Source: Alphaproteobacteria bacterium HGW-Alphaproteobacteria-18 (GTDB taxonomy: Bacteria > Pseudomonadota > Alphaproteobacteria > Caulobacterales > Hyphomonadaceae). From it: a DNA stretch of 45,661 nucleotides. Every line of letters begins with the position of its first letter. Positions within the stretch are counted from its first letter, which is position 1. This document shows positions 25,246 to 35,868 of the stretch, piece by piece. The notes beneath the pieces were generated by a model. It had not been told where the DNA came from. It saw only the letters and a list, made by a program, of their open reading frames with translations, and made no database searches. The DNA lies in the NCBI GenBank assembly GCA_002841155.1, contig PHEH01000017.1, positions 1 through 45,661 on the forward strand. The letters run 5' to 3'. The translations under genes were made by a program, and so were the position numbers.

Positions 25246-25363
25246 TCGTCACCCTCGATGCGCGCAGCGCATCTGAGGGCCCATCATCTGAGCTTTCCGG
25301 GCGCGCTCGGGGGCAGGGCAGGCGATGGGCCCTCTGACGGGCTTTGCCCGTCGAGGGTGACGA
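25246..25363. repeat. Cloverleaf-like composite inverted repeat
   Basis: Left half: TCGTCACCCTCG (25246-25257), a local hairpin ATGCGC/GCGCAT (25258-25263 with 25267-25272), then GAGGGCCCATC (25275-25285). Right half: GATGGGCCCTC (25324-25334), a local hairpin GACGGGC/GCCCGTC (25336-25342 with 25346-25352), then CGAGGGTGACGA (25352-25363). The outer and inner arms are perfect complements between halves, and each half carries a different-sequence hairpin. Thirty-eight bases separate the halves. This is probably a mobile REP/BIME-like intergenic element, and it fills much of the 285-bp gap after the VOC gene. Confidence 0.75.
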
Positions 25364-25460
25364 AGATCGAGGGGGCGGGTGTTGGTTTCAGGCAGCAGGT
25401 TTGGCCGGACGCAGCTGGGGCTGGCCGGTTGGTGGGGCTGAATTTGGGGGTGGGTGAAGG

Positions 25461-25871
25461 CTAGGAGGTGTCGGCGATTGCCTGGAGGGCGCAGGCCCCC
25501 TTCGTCAGGGCGCTTTGCGCCCTGCCACTTCCCCCGCAAGGGCGGGGGAAGAAAAGGAGGTGCGCTTCATCAGCGTTGAGCAGCATTGGGAGGGCAGTCG
25601 CCCAGGCCGGATCATCCCAGGGTTTGCGGGTGGGGGTGATTGGTCTGTAGGCGGAGGGGCTGGGGGCGGGGTCGCCGTAATGGGTGATTTCGATGCCGCC
25701 CCACCAGGAAACCTGGACGAGAACCTCGCGGCATCCATGCGCGTCCATCTGGTCGGCCATGCGCAGCAATTGCCAGAACAGCACCGGCCAGAAGATCGGC
25801 AGCACAAAGGCAAAGTAGTCGGCGAAAGCCGGGTGTTTGCGGACACGGTGCATGGCGGCGAGGTTGATCAT
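25461..25871 (-). CDS. Hypothetical protein, 136 aa, with C-terminus encoded by a repeat
   Basis: The first 100 residues look like a real protein. A basic N-terminus (MINLAAMHRVRKHPAFADY) is followed by a hydrophobic anchor-like stretch (FAFVLPIFWPVLFWQLLRM) and a polar domain with SWWGGIEITHYGDP. After LLFFPRPC the coding sequence passes through the palindromic repeat at about 25484-25555, and the last 25 or so residues (GSGRAQSALTKGACALQ) come from it. The reading frame upstream of 25871 is low-complexity, so the ATG at 25871 is chosen, although no Shine-Dalgarno is visible. The family is not recognised. It may be a small membrane-anchored protein. Confidence 0.5.
   Translation of the reverse strand: MINLAAMHRVRKHPAFADYFAFVLPIFWPVLFWQLLRMADQMDAHGCREVLVQVSWWGGIEITHYGDPAPSPSAYRPITPTRKPWDDPAWATALPMLLNADEAHLLFFPRPCGGSGRAQSALTKGACALQAIADTS
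25502..25554. repeat. Double-hairpin REP-like element
   Basis: Two adjacent perfect palindromes: AGGGCGC-TTT-GCGCCCT, then CTTCCCCCGC-AAGG-GCGGGGGAAG with a 10-bp stem. The first hairpin has the same TTT loop and GGGC/GCCC style as the right-half hairpin of the 25246-25363 element. The element overlaps the 3' end of the hypothetical gene. Confidence 0.65.
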
Positions 25872-26170
25872 GGGGCGGAGGATACACCCGGCCCGGGAGG
25901 GGGTGGATAAGGATGGCGGCAATTTTTTGTAAGGGGTTGTGGGGATTGGGGATTTTGTTGTCGGAGGGGGCGCAAATTGTTGGATAGGCGCTTCAGCCCC
26001 TTCTCCTTTAGGCTTGCGAGAATCAGAAATCGCACTGCGATTTCCCGAGCAAGGGGTTGGGGATGAGGGGGAGCGGCGTTTCACCGGGCTGTAGCGTTTG
26101 AAGGGAGATGTTGCGCTCCCTCACCCCCAGCCCCTCTCCCAAGGGAGAGGGGGGCAGGGTTGGATTTTGC
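25872..26170. other. Gene-free, repeat-rich intergenic stretch
   Basis: It contains two further perfect palindromes: GAAATCGCA-C-TGCGATTTC (26026-26044) and CCCCTCTCCC-AA-GGGAGAGGGG (26131-26152). The first part (25900-25975) is strongly G-biased on the plus strand. No credible gene is seen. Confidence 0.55.
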
Positions 26171-26353
26171 CTAACCCTTCCGCTCCGGGATCTTGTCATG
26201 CTTGGTGGCGGCCATGTCTTCGAGTTCTTTCTCGGTCATGGTCTCGTACATCTCTTTCGAGGCGCCCTGGAGTTTGGATTTGGGCGTCTTGCCGCGCTTG
26301 GCCGACAGGGCCGCGCCGGCGGCTTTCTGCTGGGCTTCAGACTGGGCTTTCAT
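26171..26353 (-). CDS. DUF3008-family small basic protein, 60 aa
   Basis: The sequence MKAQSEAQQKAAGAALSA, followed by LQGASKEMYETMTEKELEDMA, matches the small DUF3008 proteins I know from alphaproteobacteria (typically about 60 residues, AQQKAAGAALSAK... then a MYxSMxExELEEMA motif). It is highly charged and helical, with no signal peptide. The start at 26353 has AAGGAG 8 bases upstream. A longer start at 26443 has no support. The function is unknown; such proteins have a stress-protein-like composition. Confidence 0.85.
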   Translation of the reverse strand: MKAQSEAQQKAAGAALSAKRGKTPKSKLQGASKEMYETMTEKELEDMAATKHDKIPERKG

Positions 26354-26448
26354 GGGGCTCGCTCCTTGCGTTTGGCGTGCGTCCTCCCACGGAGGATTTA
26401 ACGCGCGAGGGGCGGGAGGGTTGCGTGGCTCAATCGAACACAACTGTG

Positions 26449-27213
26449 CTAAGTTTCGATTGTGGCGTCTCTAAAGCGGGAATATTGATTTATCTGGGCT
26501 TCAATCCCCGAAACATCTATCAGCAGCGCTCTGAATTTTTTGACCCTGTGAGTTGAATGGTATCGATTGTAGTGTTTAGCGAAATCGATAACGAACTCAT
26601 TGAAATCTAGCATCAAAGTCAATAGCTGCTTGGCCAAGCTATCTGCTCTCTGAATGTGCACAATCACTGACTTGTGGGCCGGATTCCTCTTATCTAGTTC
26701 TGCGCTCATGCGCAAACCTTGAGATAGATCCGTATAGGGAGCAGATGCTTCAATGACTTTTGTGTGAAAATCCTGAAACTGAGAATTCGCAACCATAATA
26801 ATGTTGCGGAAGTTGGTCATCTCCAACGCTTTGTGAGGTAGATCCCTGCCTTCTGGTGATCTGATGGTGGAAAGTAATCTGGCTGGAATTTTGGTACTGA
26901 ACTCTGTCTCTCCAATCGCAGGCTGCATTACTGCCCATGGAGAAATCGGCCATCCGTGCTTATCAAGTGCTGGAAAGTACCGAGAGCTGATCGCCCAAAC
27001 ATCGTTGATGACATCAACTAGAACTATATAGAGCTCGTAGTCTCGCTCAATAAGCTCTAGATGCTGCTCGCGTTTCTTGAGAAAGAAATCGCCTGTGATC
27101 ACGATCACGCCACCGAGTATAGCGCCAATCAGGGTTGAAAAAATGGAACTGATGAACGGGTCGCTCTGAATTGGAACTCCCACCAAAATCAAATCAGGAA
27201 GTTTCCAACTCAT
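26449..27213 (-). CDS. Hypothetical membrane-anchored protein, 254 aa, low GC
   Basis: One hydrophobic helix near the N-terminus (STLIGAILGGVIVITGDFF) is followed by a basic KKRE and a long helical cytoplasmic domain (HLELIERDYELYIVLVDVIND, later SLAKQLLTLMLDFNEFVIDF). The family is not recognised. The DNA is visibly AT-richer than the flanking genes and codon use differs. The start codon is 12 bp after the gyrB stop on the same strand, with only a weak GAG upstream, so it may be read from gyrB transcripts. It looks like an acquired single gene. Confidence 0.7.
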   Translation of the reverse strand: MSWKLPDLILVGVPIQSDPFISSIFSTLIGAILGGVIVITGDFFLKKREQHLELIERDYELYIVLVDVINDVWAISSRYFPALDKHGWPISPWAVMQPAIGETEFSTKIPARLLSTIRSPEGRDLPHKALEMTNFRNIIMVANSQFQDFHTKVIEASAPYTDLSQGLRMSAELDKRNPAHKSVIVHIQRADSLAKQLLTLMLDFNEFVIDFAKHYNRYHSTHRVKKFRALLIDVSGIEAQINQYSRFRDATIET

Positions 27214-27225
27214 CTCAACATCTCG

Positions 27226-29706
<2,481 letters not shown>

Positions 29707-29815
29707 TTAAATATAGGGGATTTACGCGCCGCTGGGAACCGGAACGCCAATCATTTTGCAGTGCCGTAAGGGCACAGAAAATGTCTATAGAATCAGCGAG
29801 TTGTTGGGGGTCTGA

Positions 29816-29834
29816 GGGGCGGCTGAGCCGCCCC
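29816..29834 (-). terminator. GC hairpin after the DEAD-box helicase gene
   Basis: GGGGCGGC (29816-29823) pairs perfectly with GCCGCCCC (29827-29834) around TGA, 10 bases past the helicase stop codon. There is no T-run, so it is an imperfect intrinsic terminator. It separates the helicase from gyrB downstream. Confidence 0.5.
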
Positions 29835-29843
29835 GGCAACGGC

Positions 29844-31985
29844 TTACGCGCGTGGCTTCTTCAGGCCCTGGAAACTCTTGGGTTTTACGCCCTTGCCGCC
29901 GGCCGGTTTGCCGCCGGTTTTCGGCTTGCCGGGGCCTTTGTTTGGACCCTTTGAGGGCCCGCCGAAGGACTTGCCTTTGGCGCCGCTCCAGGGGGCTTTT
30001 GCAGGCCGGTCGCCGTCTTCGCGGGGGCGATCACTCCGGGGGGCGCTGCGGGTATCGGCGCGCTTTTCGTAAGGCTTGCCAGCGGGGCGGTCTGGCCGGT
30101 CCGGGCGCTCTGCGCGCGGGGGACGCTCGACGGGGTTCCAGTCGGGCTTGCGCTCGAAGCTGCGTTCGGGGCGTTCCGAGCTACGTTCGGGGCGGCTGGC
30201 CGCGGGACGCTCGGGGCGGCGGTCGCGATCACGCGGTGGGGGCGCGCCGGGGTCTTCGCGTTCGGGAATGCCTTCCAGCGGAAACGCCTGCAGGCTGCCT
30301 TCGAGGCGGCCATTGACGGCGTTCTCGAACAGGCGCTGGGCGCCTTCCGGGGTCAGCTCGACATGGGTGTTGCCGTTATTGATGCGGATCTGGCCGATCT
30401 GGTCGCGGTCGATGTCGCCGGCCTTGCAGAGCATCGGCAGCAGCCATTTGGGGTCAGCGTTTTTCTTGCGGCCGACATTGATGGCAATCCAGACGGCGCC
30501 TTCGAGGCTCGCACGTTCGCGCTGGGGACGCGGCGCGCGGGGCTCACGCGGCTCGCGCTCTCCCCATTCGCGCGGCTCCCGCGGGGCGCGTTCGGCGCGT
30601 TGCGGGCGGTCACCCCAGTCGCCGCGGTCCCCGCGCTCTTCACGCGGTTTGCGGACGGGTGGGCGGTCATCGACCTCGCGCAGGTCTTCGGGCGCTGAGC
30701 GGCCGGCGCGGGCCTTGCGGATGAAGGCGGTGGCGATCTGTTCGGGCGTATGCTCGGCCATCAGGCGGGCGACCAGCTCGGCCTCTTTTTCCACCATCGG
30801 ATTGGTGAGCGCGGTATCTGCCAGAAGGCGGGCATCGTCGCGTTCGATCACATCATCGGCCGAGGGCGGACGGCCCCAGCGGGCTTCGACCTTGGCGTCT
30901 TGCAGGAGGCGTTCGACACGGCGGCGGGCTTTGGGCGCAACGATCAGTGTGCTGATGCCTTTGCGGCCGGCCCGGCCTGTGCGGCCTGAGCGGTGGAGCA
31001 GGGTGGCGGGGTCACGCGGCAGGTCTGCATGGATCACGAGATCGAGCTTGGGCAGGTCGAGGCCACGGGCCGCCACATCGGTGGCGATGCAGACGCGCGC
31101 GCGGCCAGAGCGCAGCGACGAGAGGGCGTTGGCGCGCTCTTTCTGGCTGAACTCACCCGACAGGGCGACAACGCTGAAACCGCGATTGCCGAGGCGCGCG
31201 ACGAGATGGTTCACCGAGGCGCGGGTGGAGCAGAACACGATGGCGCTTTCGGTATCGGAATGGCGCACGATGTTGACGATGGCGTTTTCTTCGTCGCCCG
31301 GCGCAACGACCAGCGCTTCATAGGCGATGTCGGCATGGGCCGTGGTATCGCTGTCTGTGGTGATGCGCATGCCGTTTTTCTGGTAGCGCGTGGCGAGCGC
31401 CGCGATGCCTTTCGGCACGGTGGCCGAGAACATCAGTGTGCGGCGTTCCTTGGGCGTATCTTCCAGGATCAGCTCAAGCTCTTCGCGGAAGCCAAGATCG
31501 AGCATCTCGTCCGCCTCGTCCAGCACCACGGCGCGGATGGCGGAGGTGTCGAAGGAGCCGCGATTGATGTGGTCGACCAACCGGCCGGGCGTGCCGACAA
31601 CGATATGGGCGCCGCGTTCCAGCGCCCGGCGCTCGTCGCGCATGTCCATGCCGCCGACGCAGGTGGCGATTTCAGCGTTCGTGTTGGCGTAGAGCCAGCG
31701 CAGCTCGCGGGCGACCTGGAGGGCGAGTTCGCGGGTGGGCGCGATGACCAGGCCGAGCGGGGCAGCCGCGCGGATGAGAAACGTGTCTTCGCCGCCGAGG
31801 AGTTCGTTGGCGATGGCGAGGCCAAAGGCGACGGTTTTACCCGAGCCGGTGCGCGCGGAGACCAGGAGGTCGCGCCCTTCGAGCTCTGGCGCCGTGGCGG
31901 CGGCCTGGACTTCGGTGAGGTTTTCATAACCACGTTCGTGGATTGCCGCGCGGAGGGCGGCGGGCAGAGTTTCGGGCAGGTTCAT
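29844..31985 (-). CDS. DEAD-box ATP-dependent RNA helicase (DeaD/CsdA-like)
   Basis: The product is 713 aa. Helicase core: Walker A ARTGSGKT (44-51), PTRELA, GTPGRLVDH, DEAD (156-159), SAT (FSATVPKG), and HRSGRTGRAG in the second domain. A DbpA-type RNA-binding domain follows (about 500-580: GAVWIAINVGRKKNADPKWLLP ... GQIRINNGNTHVEL). The last 130 residues are a disordered Arg/Pro/Lys/Gly-rich tail (RPERSSERPERSFERK..., SKGPNKGPGKPKTGG). This order fits CsdA/DeaD cold-shock helicases acting in ribosome assembly and RNA decay. It is divergent from hemN across 131 bp. Confidence 0.94.
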   Translation of the reverse strand: MNLPETLPAALRAAIHERGYENLTEVQAAATAPELEGRDLLVSARTGSGKTVAFGLAIANELLGGEDTFLIRAAAPLGLVIAPTRELALQVARELRWLYANTNAEIATCVGGMDMRDERRALERGAHIVVGTPGRLVDHINRGSFDTSAIRAVVLDEADEMLDLGFREELELILEDTPKERRTLMFSATVPKGIAALATRYQKNGMRITTDSDTTAHADIAYEALVVAPGDEENAIVNIVRHSDTESAIVFCSTRASVNHLVARLGNRGFSVVALSGEFSQKERANALSSLRSGRARVCIATDVAARGLDLPKLDLVIHADLPRDPATLLHRSGRTGRAGRKGISTLIVAPKARRRVERLLQDAKVEARWGRPPSADDVIERDDARLLADTALTNPMVEKEAELVARLMAEHTPEQIATAFIRKARAGRSAPEDLREVDDRPPVRKPREERGDRGDWGDRPQRAERAPREPREWGEREPREPRAPRPQRERASLEGAVWIAINVGRKKNADPKWLLPMLCKAGDIDRDQIGQIRINNGNTHVELTPEGAQRLFENAVNGRLEGSLQAFPLEGIPEREDPGAPPPRDRDRRPERPAASRPERSSERPERSFERKPDWNPVERPPRAERPDRPDRPAGKPYEKRADTRSAPRSDRPREDGDRPAKAPWSGAKGKSFGGPSKGPNKGPGKPKTGGKPAGGKGVKPKSFQGLKKPRA

Positions 31986-32116
31986 GGGGGGACAAGACTT
32001 TCAGGCGTCACAATCGGTGCCCAATGGCACGAAAACGGCGTTGCGGCTATGGCAGAGCGCCACATACGGGAGAATACTTACAGTGAACATCCCTAGCGAA
32101 TGGTATTTCGGGCGCC

Positions 32117-33469
32117 ATGAAAGACGCTTGGATCCCCTTCGCGACGCGCGCTGTGCCCCGCTATACCAGCTATCCCACGGCGGCGGATTTCTCGCCCCTG
32201 GCGGGAGATGCCCAAGCGCGGGCCTGGATGCAGGCTGTGGCGCCCGGAGAGGCGATTTCGGCCTATCTTCATATCCCGTTCTGCGAAAAGCTCTGCTGGT
32301 ATTGCGGCTGTGCTACCAGCGTTCCCAATGGTTACCGGCGTGTGGGCGAGTATACAGACCTTCTGCTCAAGGAAATTTCGCTCACCGCCGCCGCGATGGG
32401 GCCGCATGGCGGCATTGGCCATCTGCACTTTGGCGGCGGATCGCCCAATATTCTGAGCCCCAGCGACTTCCTTGAGCTGACCGATGCGATGCGCCGCAGC
32501 TTTGGCATCCGGGAGGACGCCGAAATTGCCGTGGAGCTTGACCCGCGCACCATGCAGAAGGGGCAGGTGGCCGCCTTTGGGCGCGCGGGCGTCAACCGGG
32601 CGAGCCTGGGCGTGCAGACGCTGAACGAAGATGTTCAGCATGCGATTAACCGTATCCAGCCGCGCGAGATGGTCGTGGCCCTGATCGAGGAGCTGCGCGG
32701 GGCGGGCATCGGCGCGATCAACATGGATCTCATGTATGGCCTGCCCTATCAGACGACGCAGCATGTGGCTGAGGCCGCCCGCTTTGCTGCCGAGATGGGC
32801 GCGGCGCGGGTTTCGGTGTTCGGCTACGCGCATGTGCCGTGGTTTGCCAAGCATCAGCGCGCGATTGATGAGGCCGCCCTTGCCGGCCTTGATGAGCGCT
32901 TTGCGCAGGCGCGGGTGGCGGCGATGACGCTGGAAGCGGCCGACTATGTGGCCATCGGGCTTGACCATTATGCGCGGGCCGATGACGCGCTGGCCATTGC
33001 TGCGCGCGAGGGACGGCTGCGCCGGAATTTTCAAGGGTATACGGACGACCCCTGCGCCACGCTGATCGGTCTTGGCGCGACCTCCATCTCGCAGTTCCGG
33101 GAGGGCTTCAGCCAGAATCTCAAAGACCGTAAGGGCTGGGCCGAGGCCGTGCGCGCCGGACGCCTGCCCGCCGAACGGGGCATTGCGGTGAGTACGGATG
33201 ATCGTCTGAGGGCGCTTGCCATCGAGACGCTCATGTGCCGGCTGGAGGTGGATGTGATGGAGGTTTGCGCTGCGATGGGCGTTGCCGATGACAGGCTTGA
33301 CGACGCGCTGGACAGTGCGCGCCGTCTGGAGGCGGCCGGGCTCTGCTATGTTTCGGGATCGGTAATCACGGTTCCGGAACAGGCGCGTATCCTGCTGCGC
33401 ACGGTGGCGCAGTGTTTTGATGCGCGCGCCCAGGCCAGCGCGCAGCCGCGCCACGCCAAGGCCGTTTAG
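32117..33469 (+). CDS. hemN: Oxygen-independent coproporphyrinogen III oxidase
   Basis: The product is 450 aa, the length of true HemN. The radical SAM cluster is Cys56-X3-Cys60-X2-Cys63 in YLHIPFCEKLCWYCGC, with Cys65 also conserved. The N-terminal PRYTSYPTAADFS and the downstream HFGGGSPN, EIAVELDPR and GVQTLNEDVQHAINR are HemN-specific and argue against the HemW-type relatives. It decarboxylates coproporphyrinogen III to protoporphyrinogen IX without oxygen, so the organism can make haem at low oxygen. I saw no FNR-type TTGAT-N4-ATCAA site upstream. Its stop overlaps that of fghA on the opposite strand. Confidence 0.96.
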   Translation: MKDAWIPFATRAVPRYTSYPTAADFSPLAGDAQARAWMQAVAPGEAISAYLHIPFCEKLCWYCGCATSVPNGYRRVGEYTDLLLKEISLTAAAMGPHGGIGHLHFGGGSPNILSPSDFLELTDAMRRSFGIREDAEIAVELDPRTMQKGQVAAFGRAGVNRASLGVQTLNEDVQHAINRIQPREMVVALIEELRGAGIGAINMDLMYGLPYQTTQHVAEAARFAAEMGAARVSVFGYAHVPWFAKHQRAIDEAALAGLDERFAQARVAAMTLEAADYVAIGLDHYARADDALAIAAREGRLRRNFQGYTDDPCATLIGLGATSISQFREGFSQNLKDRKGWAEAVRAGRLPAERGIAVSTDDRLRALAIETLMCRLEVDVMEVCAAMGVADDRLDDALDSARRLEAAGLCYVSGSVITVPEQARILLRTVAQCFDARAQASAQPRHAKAV

Positions 33470-34305
33470 CCTTTCAGCACTTTCGCATGATGGGCGATGT
33501 GTTCGTCCATGAAGGTGGCGATGAAATAATAGTCGTGGCCATAGCCTTCGCGCAGGCGGTAATCGAGGCGCTGGCCATCTTTCTCGCACGCCTTGATGAA
33601 GATTTCCGGTTTCAGCTGGGTTTCCAGGAAGCTGTCGGCTGTGCCGGTATCGATGAGGATGAGGGCTTTTGACTGGCGCTCTCTCACCAGCTCGGTGGCG
33701 TCATACGCCTCCCAGGCGACGGAGAGGGGCCCCAAATAGGCGGTGAAGGCTTTCTCGCCCCAGGGCACGCGGGCCGGCGAGGTGATCGGCGAGAAGGCCG
33801 AGCAGGATTTGTAGGTGTCCGGATGTTTCAGATGGAGCGTGAGGGCGCCGTGGCCGCCCATGGAGTGGCCGAAGATGCCTTGCCGGTCCATATCGGCGGG
33901 AAAGTTTGCGGCGATGAGGGCGGGCAGTTCATCGGTGATGTACTGGTCCATTTTGTAATGCGTTGCCCAAGGGGCCTGCGTGGCGGTGAGATAAAAGCCG
34001 GCGCCTTGCCCCAGATCATAGGCTTCGTCATTGGGCACATCCTCGCCGCGCGGGCTGGTATCGGGGGCGATGATCATCACGCCGTGCCGGGCGGCGTGTT
34101 CCTGAATGCCGCCTTTCTCCATCACATTGGCCCAGGTGCAGGTGAGGCCGGAGAGATACCAGAGGACGGGGACCGGGCCGTCCTTGGCCTGCGGCGGGAC
34201 ATAGACGGCAAAGCGCATCGTGCAGCCGAGCAGGGCGCTCTCATGATCGTGGACACTGAGCGTGCCGCCGAAGGATTTCCAGGTGGAGATTTGGGTGAGG
34301 GTCAT
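33466..34305 (-). CDS. fghA: S-formylglutathione hydrolase
   Basis: The product is 279 aa, the standard esterase D/FghA size. YLSGLTCTWANVMEKGG near the N-terminus and nucleophile Ser148 in FGHSMGGHGAL are family-specific. The acid is in LIDTGTADSFL and the histidine in GYGHDYYFI, completing the triad. It hydrolyses S-formylglutathione to formate and glutathione, the second step of formaldehyde detoxification after FrmA, which is encoded 3 kb away on the same strand. The stop codons of fghA and hemN share bases (TTAG at 33466-33469), so the two genes converge with no spacer. Confidence 0.96.
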   Translation of the reverse strand: MTLTQISTWKSFGGTLSVHDHESALLGCTMRFAVYVPPQAKDGPVPVLWYLSGLTCTWANVMEKGGIQEHAARHGVMIIAPDTSPRGEDVPNDEAYDLGQGAGFYLTATQAPWATHYKMDQYITDELPALIAANFPADMDRQGIFGHSMGGHGALTLHLKHPDTYKSCSAFSPITSPARVPWGEKAFTAYLGPLSVAWEAYDATELVRERQSKALILIDTGTADSFLETQLKPEIFIKACEKDGQRLDYRLREGYGHDYYFIATFMDEHIAHHAKVLKG

Positions 34306-34455
34306 GGGCGGCTGTCTCGAAGCTGGCTGCGTGAGGGGTGACGGCCTTCTGGCCCTTTGAGTGCGGCCAAGTCAAGGAAGGCGCGGCGAAGGGCTTGCCG
34401 GACGGGTTGGCGTTTGAAATGACACAAGAGAACAGGAAAAGCCAAAGGGACGCAG

Positions 34456-35547
34456 ATGGACAGATATACGCTTTACGGGGCCGAGGTCAGCTATTTCACC
34501 GGCAAGGTGCGGGCCTATCTGCGCTGGCGGGGCGTGGACTTTCAGGAGCTGGCGGCCACACAGGCGATTTACCGCGACATCATCCTGCCGAATGTCGGCT
34601 GGCCGGTGATCCCCGTGATGGTGATGCCGGGCGGCACAGTGGTGCAGGATTCAGCCGACATCATCGATGCCGTGGAGGCGCGCGAGACACTGAGTCCACC
34701 GGCCATTCCCGATACGCCGTTGCAGCGCTTCGTGGCGCAGCTGCTCCATCTCTATGCGGATGAATGGCTGACGCTGCCGGCGATGCACTACCGGTGGACC
34801 TATAACGAAGACTGGGCGTATGGGCAGTTCGGGGCGCTGTCTGCGCCGCAGGCGAGCGCGCCGGAGCAGTATGAGATCGGCAAAAAGAATGGCCAGCGCT
34901 TCAAGGGCGCGCTGCCTGTGCTTGGCGTGCATCCGGCAACCATTCCGGGGATCGAGATATCCTATGAGGCGTTTCTGGCAGATTTTTCGCGGCATCTGGA
35001 GGCGCATCCCTTCCTCCTGGGCGGGCGGCCATGCCTCGCCGACTTTGCGTTTATCGGGCCGCTTTATGCGCATCTTTACCGGGACCCGGCTTCGGGCGCG
35101 CTGATGAAGCGGCTGGCGCCGCGTGTGGCCGATTGGGTGGAGCGGACGCATGCGGGAGAGAGGGGAACGGGTGATCTGATGGCGGAGGACGCGATCCCCG
35201 CAACGCTGGAGCCGATCCTGGCGCGGCAGATGCGTGAGCAGTTCCCGGCGCTGGTAGAAACCGCACGCCTGTTTGAAGCCTGGGCCGGTGAGGCGGCGGC
35301 GGGGGCCTTCCTGCCGCGCGGGCTGGGCGAGATCTGGATCGACATTGAAAACACGCGCGGCCCGGCGCAGGCGCGGACGTTTCCGCTCTACCGGTTGCAG
35401 GCGGTGACGGACGCCTATGACGCGATGGATGAGGGCGCGAAAGCGCGTGCGGACTTGCTGCTGGAGCGGGTTCTGGGCGCGCCCTTGAAAACCTTCCGCC
35501 TGCCAAAGCGCCTTGTGCGGACGAATAGCCGGCTGGCGCTGGCCTAG
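34456..35547 (+). CDS. Glutathione S-transferase-like protein, 363 aa
   Basis: The N-terminal thioredoxin-like domain starts YTLYGAEVSYFTGKVRAYLRWRG and has the cis-Pro region (WPVIPVMVMPGG) and DSADIIDAVEAR. The C-terminal helical domain includes HPFLLGGRPCLADFAFIGPLYAH, a typical GST N-capping/buried-Asp region. It is about 140 residues longer than classical GSTs, the extra length being mostly C-terminal (from about 240). GGGACGCAG precedes ATG 34456. The substrate is unknown. Its location between fghA and frmA fits general glutathione metabolism. It is divergent from fghA. Confidence 0.82.
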   Translation: MDRYTLYGAEVSYFTGKVRAYLRWRGVDFQELAATQAIYRDIILPNVGWPVIPVMVMPGGTVVQDSADIIDAVEARETLSPPAIPDTPLQRFVAQLLHLYADEWLTLPAMHYRWTYNEDWAYGQFGALSAPQASAPEQYEIGKKNGQRFKGALPVLGVHPATIPGIEISYEAFLADFSRHLEAHPFLLGGRPCLADFAFIGPLYAHLYRDPASGALMKRLAPRVADWVERTHAGERGTGDLMAEDAIPATLEPILARQMREQFPALVETARLFEAWAGEAAAGAFLPRGLGEIWIDIENTRGPAQARTFPLYRLQAVTDAYDAMDEGAKARADLLLERVLGAPLKTFRLPKRLVRTNSRLALA

Positions 35548-35553
35548 GGCTGT

Positions 35554-35844
35554 TCAGCGCGGGCGGGGGAAGGAGATAGCGAAGGCGCCGTCGATATAAC
35601 CTTCGTCTGGTTCGTTATGCGGGCTTCCGTCCTCGGAATAATATTCCAGGGCGGGCCAGCGCGCCGCTATCTTGGCTTTCAGGGCGTCAGTGAGGCCATC
35701 GCGCATATGGGCGACGAGGGCCTTGGACCACTCTGCGAGGGAGATGGCTTCATTGCCGTCCGCGATGGCCATTTCGGCGATGGTGCGAATGGCCTCTGAT
35801 TTTATCTGCGACAGGTCGGGAGTATCCGGCTGGGGGTAAACCAT
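35554..35844 (-). CDS. Hypothetical protein, 96 aa
   Basis: A small soluble protein, mostly helical with acidic patches (LSQIKSEAIRTIAEMAIADG; LAEWSKALVAHMRDGLTDALK) and a C-terminal DGSPHNEPDEGYIDGAF. The family is not recognised. Coding is plausible because of codon composition and its snug fit: it converges on the GST-like gene with 6 bp between, and its start lies 24 bp after the VOC gene's stop, so it may be the second gene of a VOC-hypothetical unit. Confidence 0.6.
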   Translation of the reverse strand: MVYPQPDTPDLSQIKSEAIRTIAEMAIADGNEAISLAEWSKALVAHMRDGLTDALKAKIAARWPALEYYSEDGSPHNEPDEGYIDGAFAISFPRPR

Positions 35845-35868
35845 TTTTCCGGATACTCCCGTTTGCCG

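Noticed and set aside
31986..32116. FNR box upstream of hemN
   Set aside because: No TTGAT-N4-ATCAA-like sequence is present in the 131-bp divergent gap.
32093..33589. 498-codon open frame antisense to hemN
   Set aside because: Composition is that of a reverse-complement shadow, and hemN is unambiguous.
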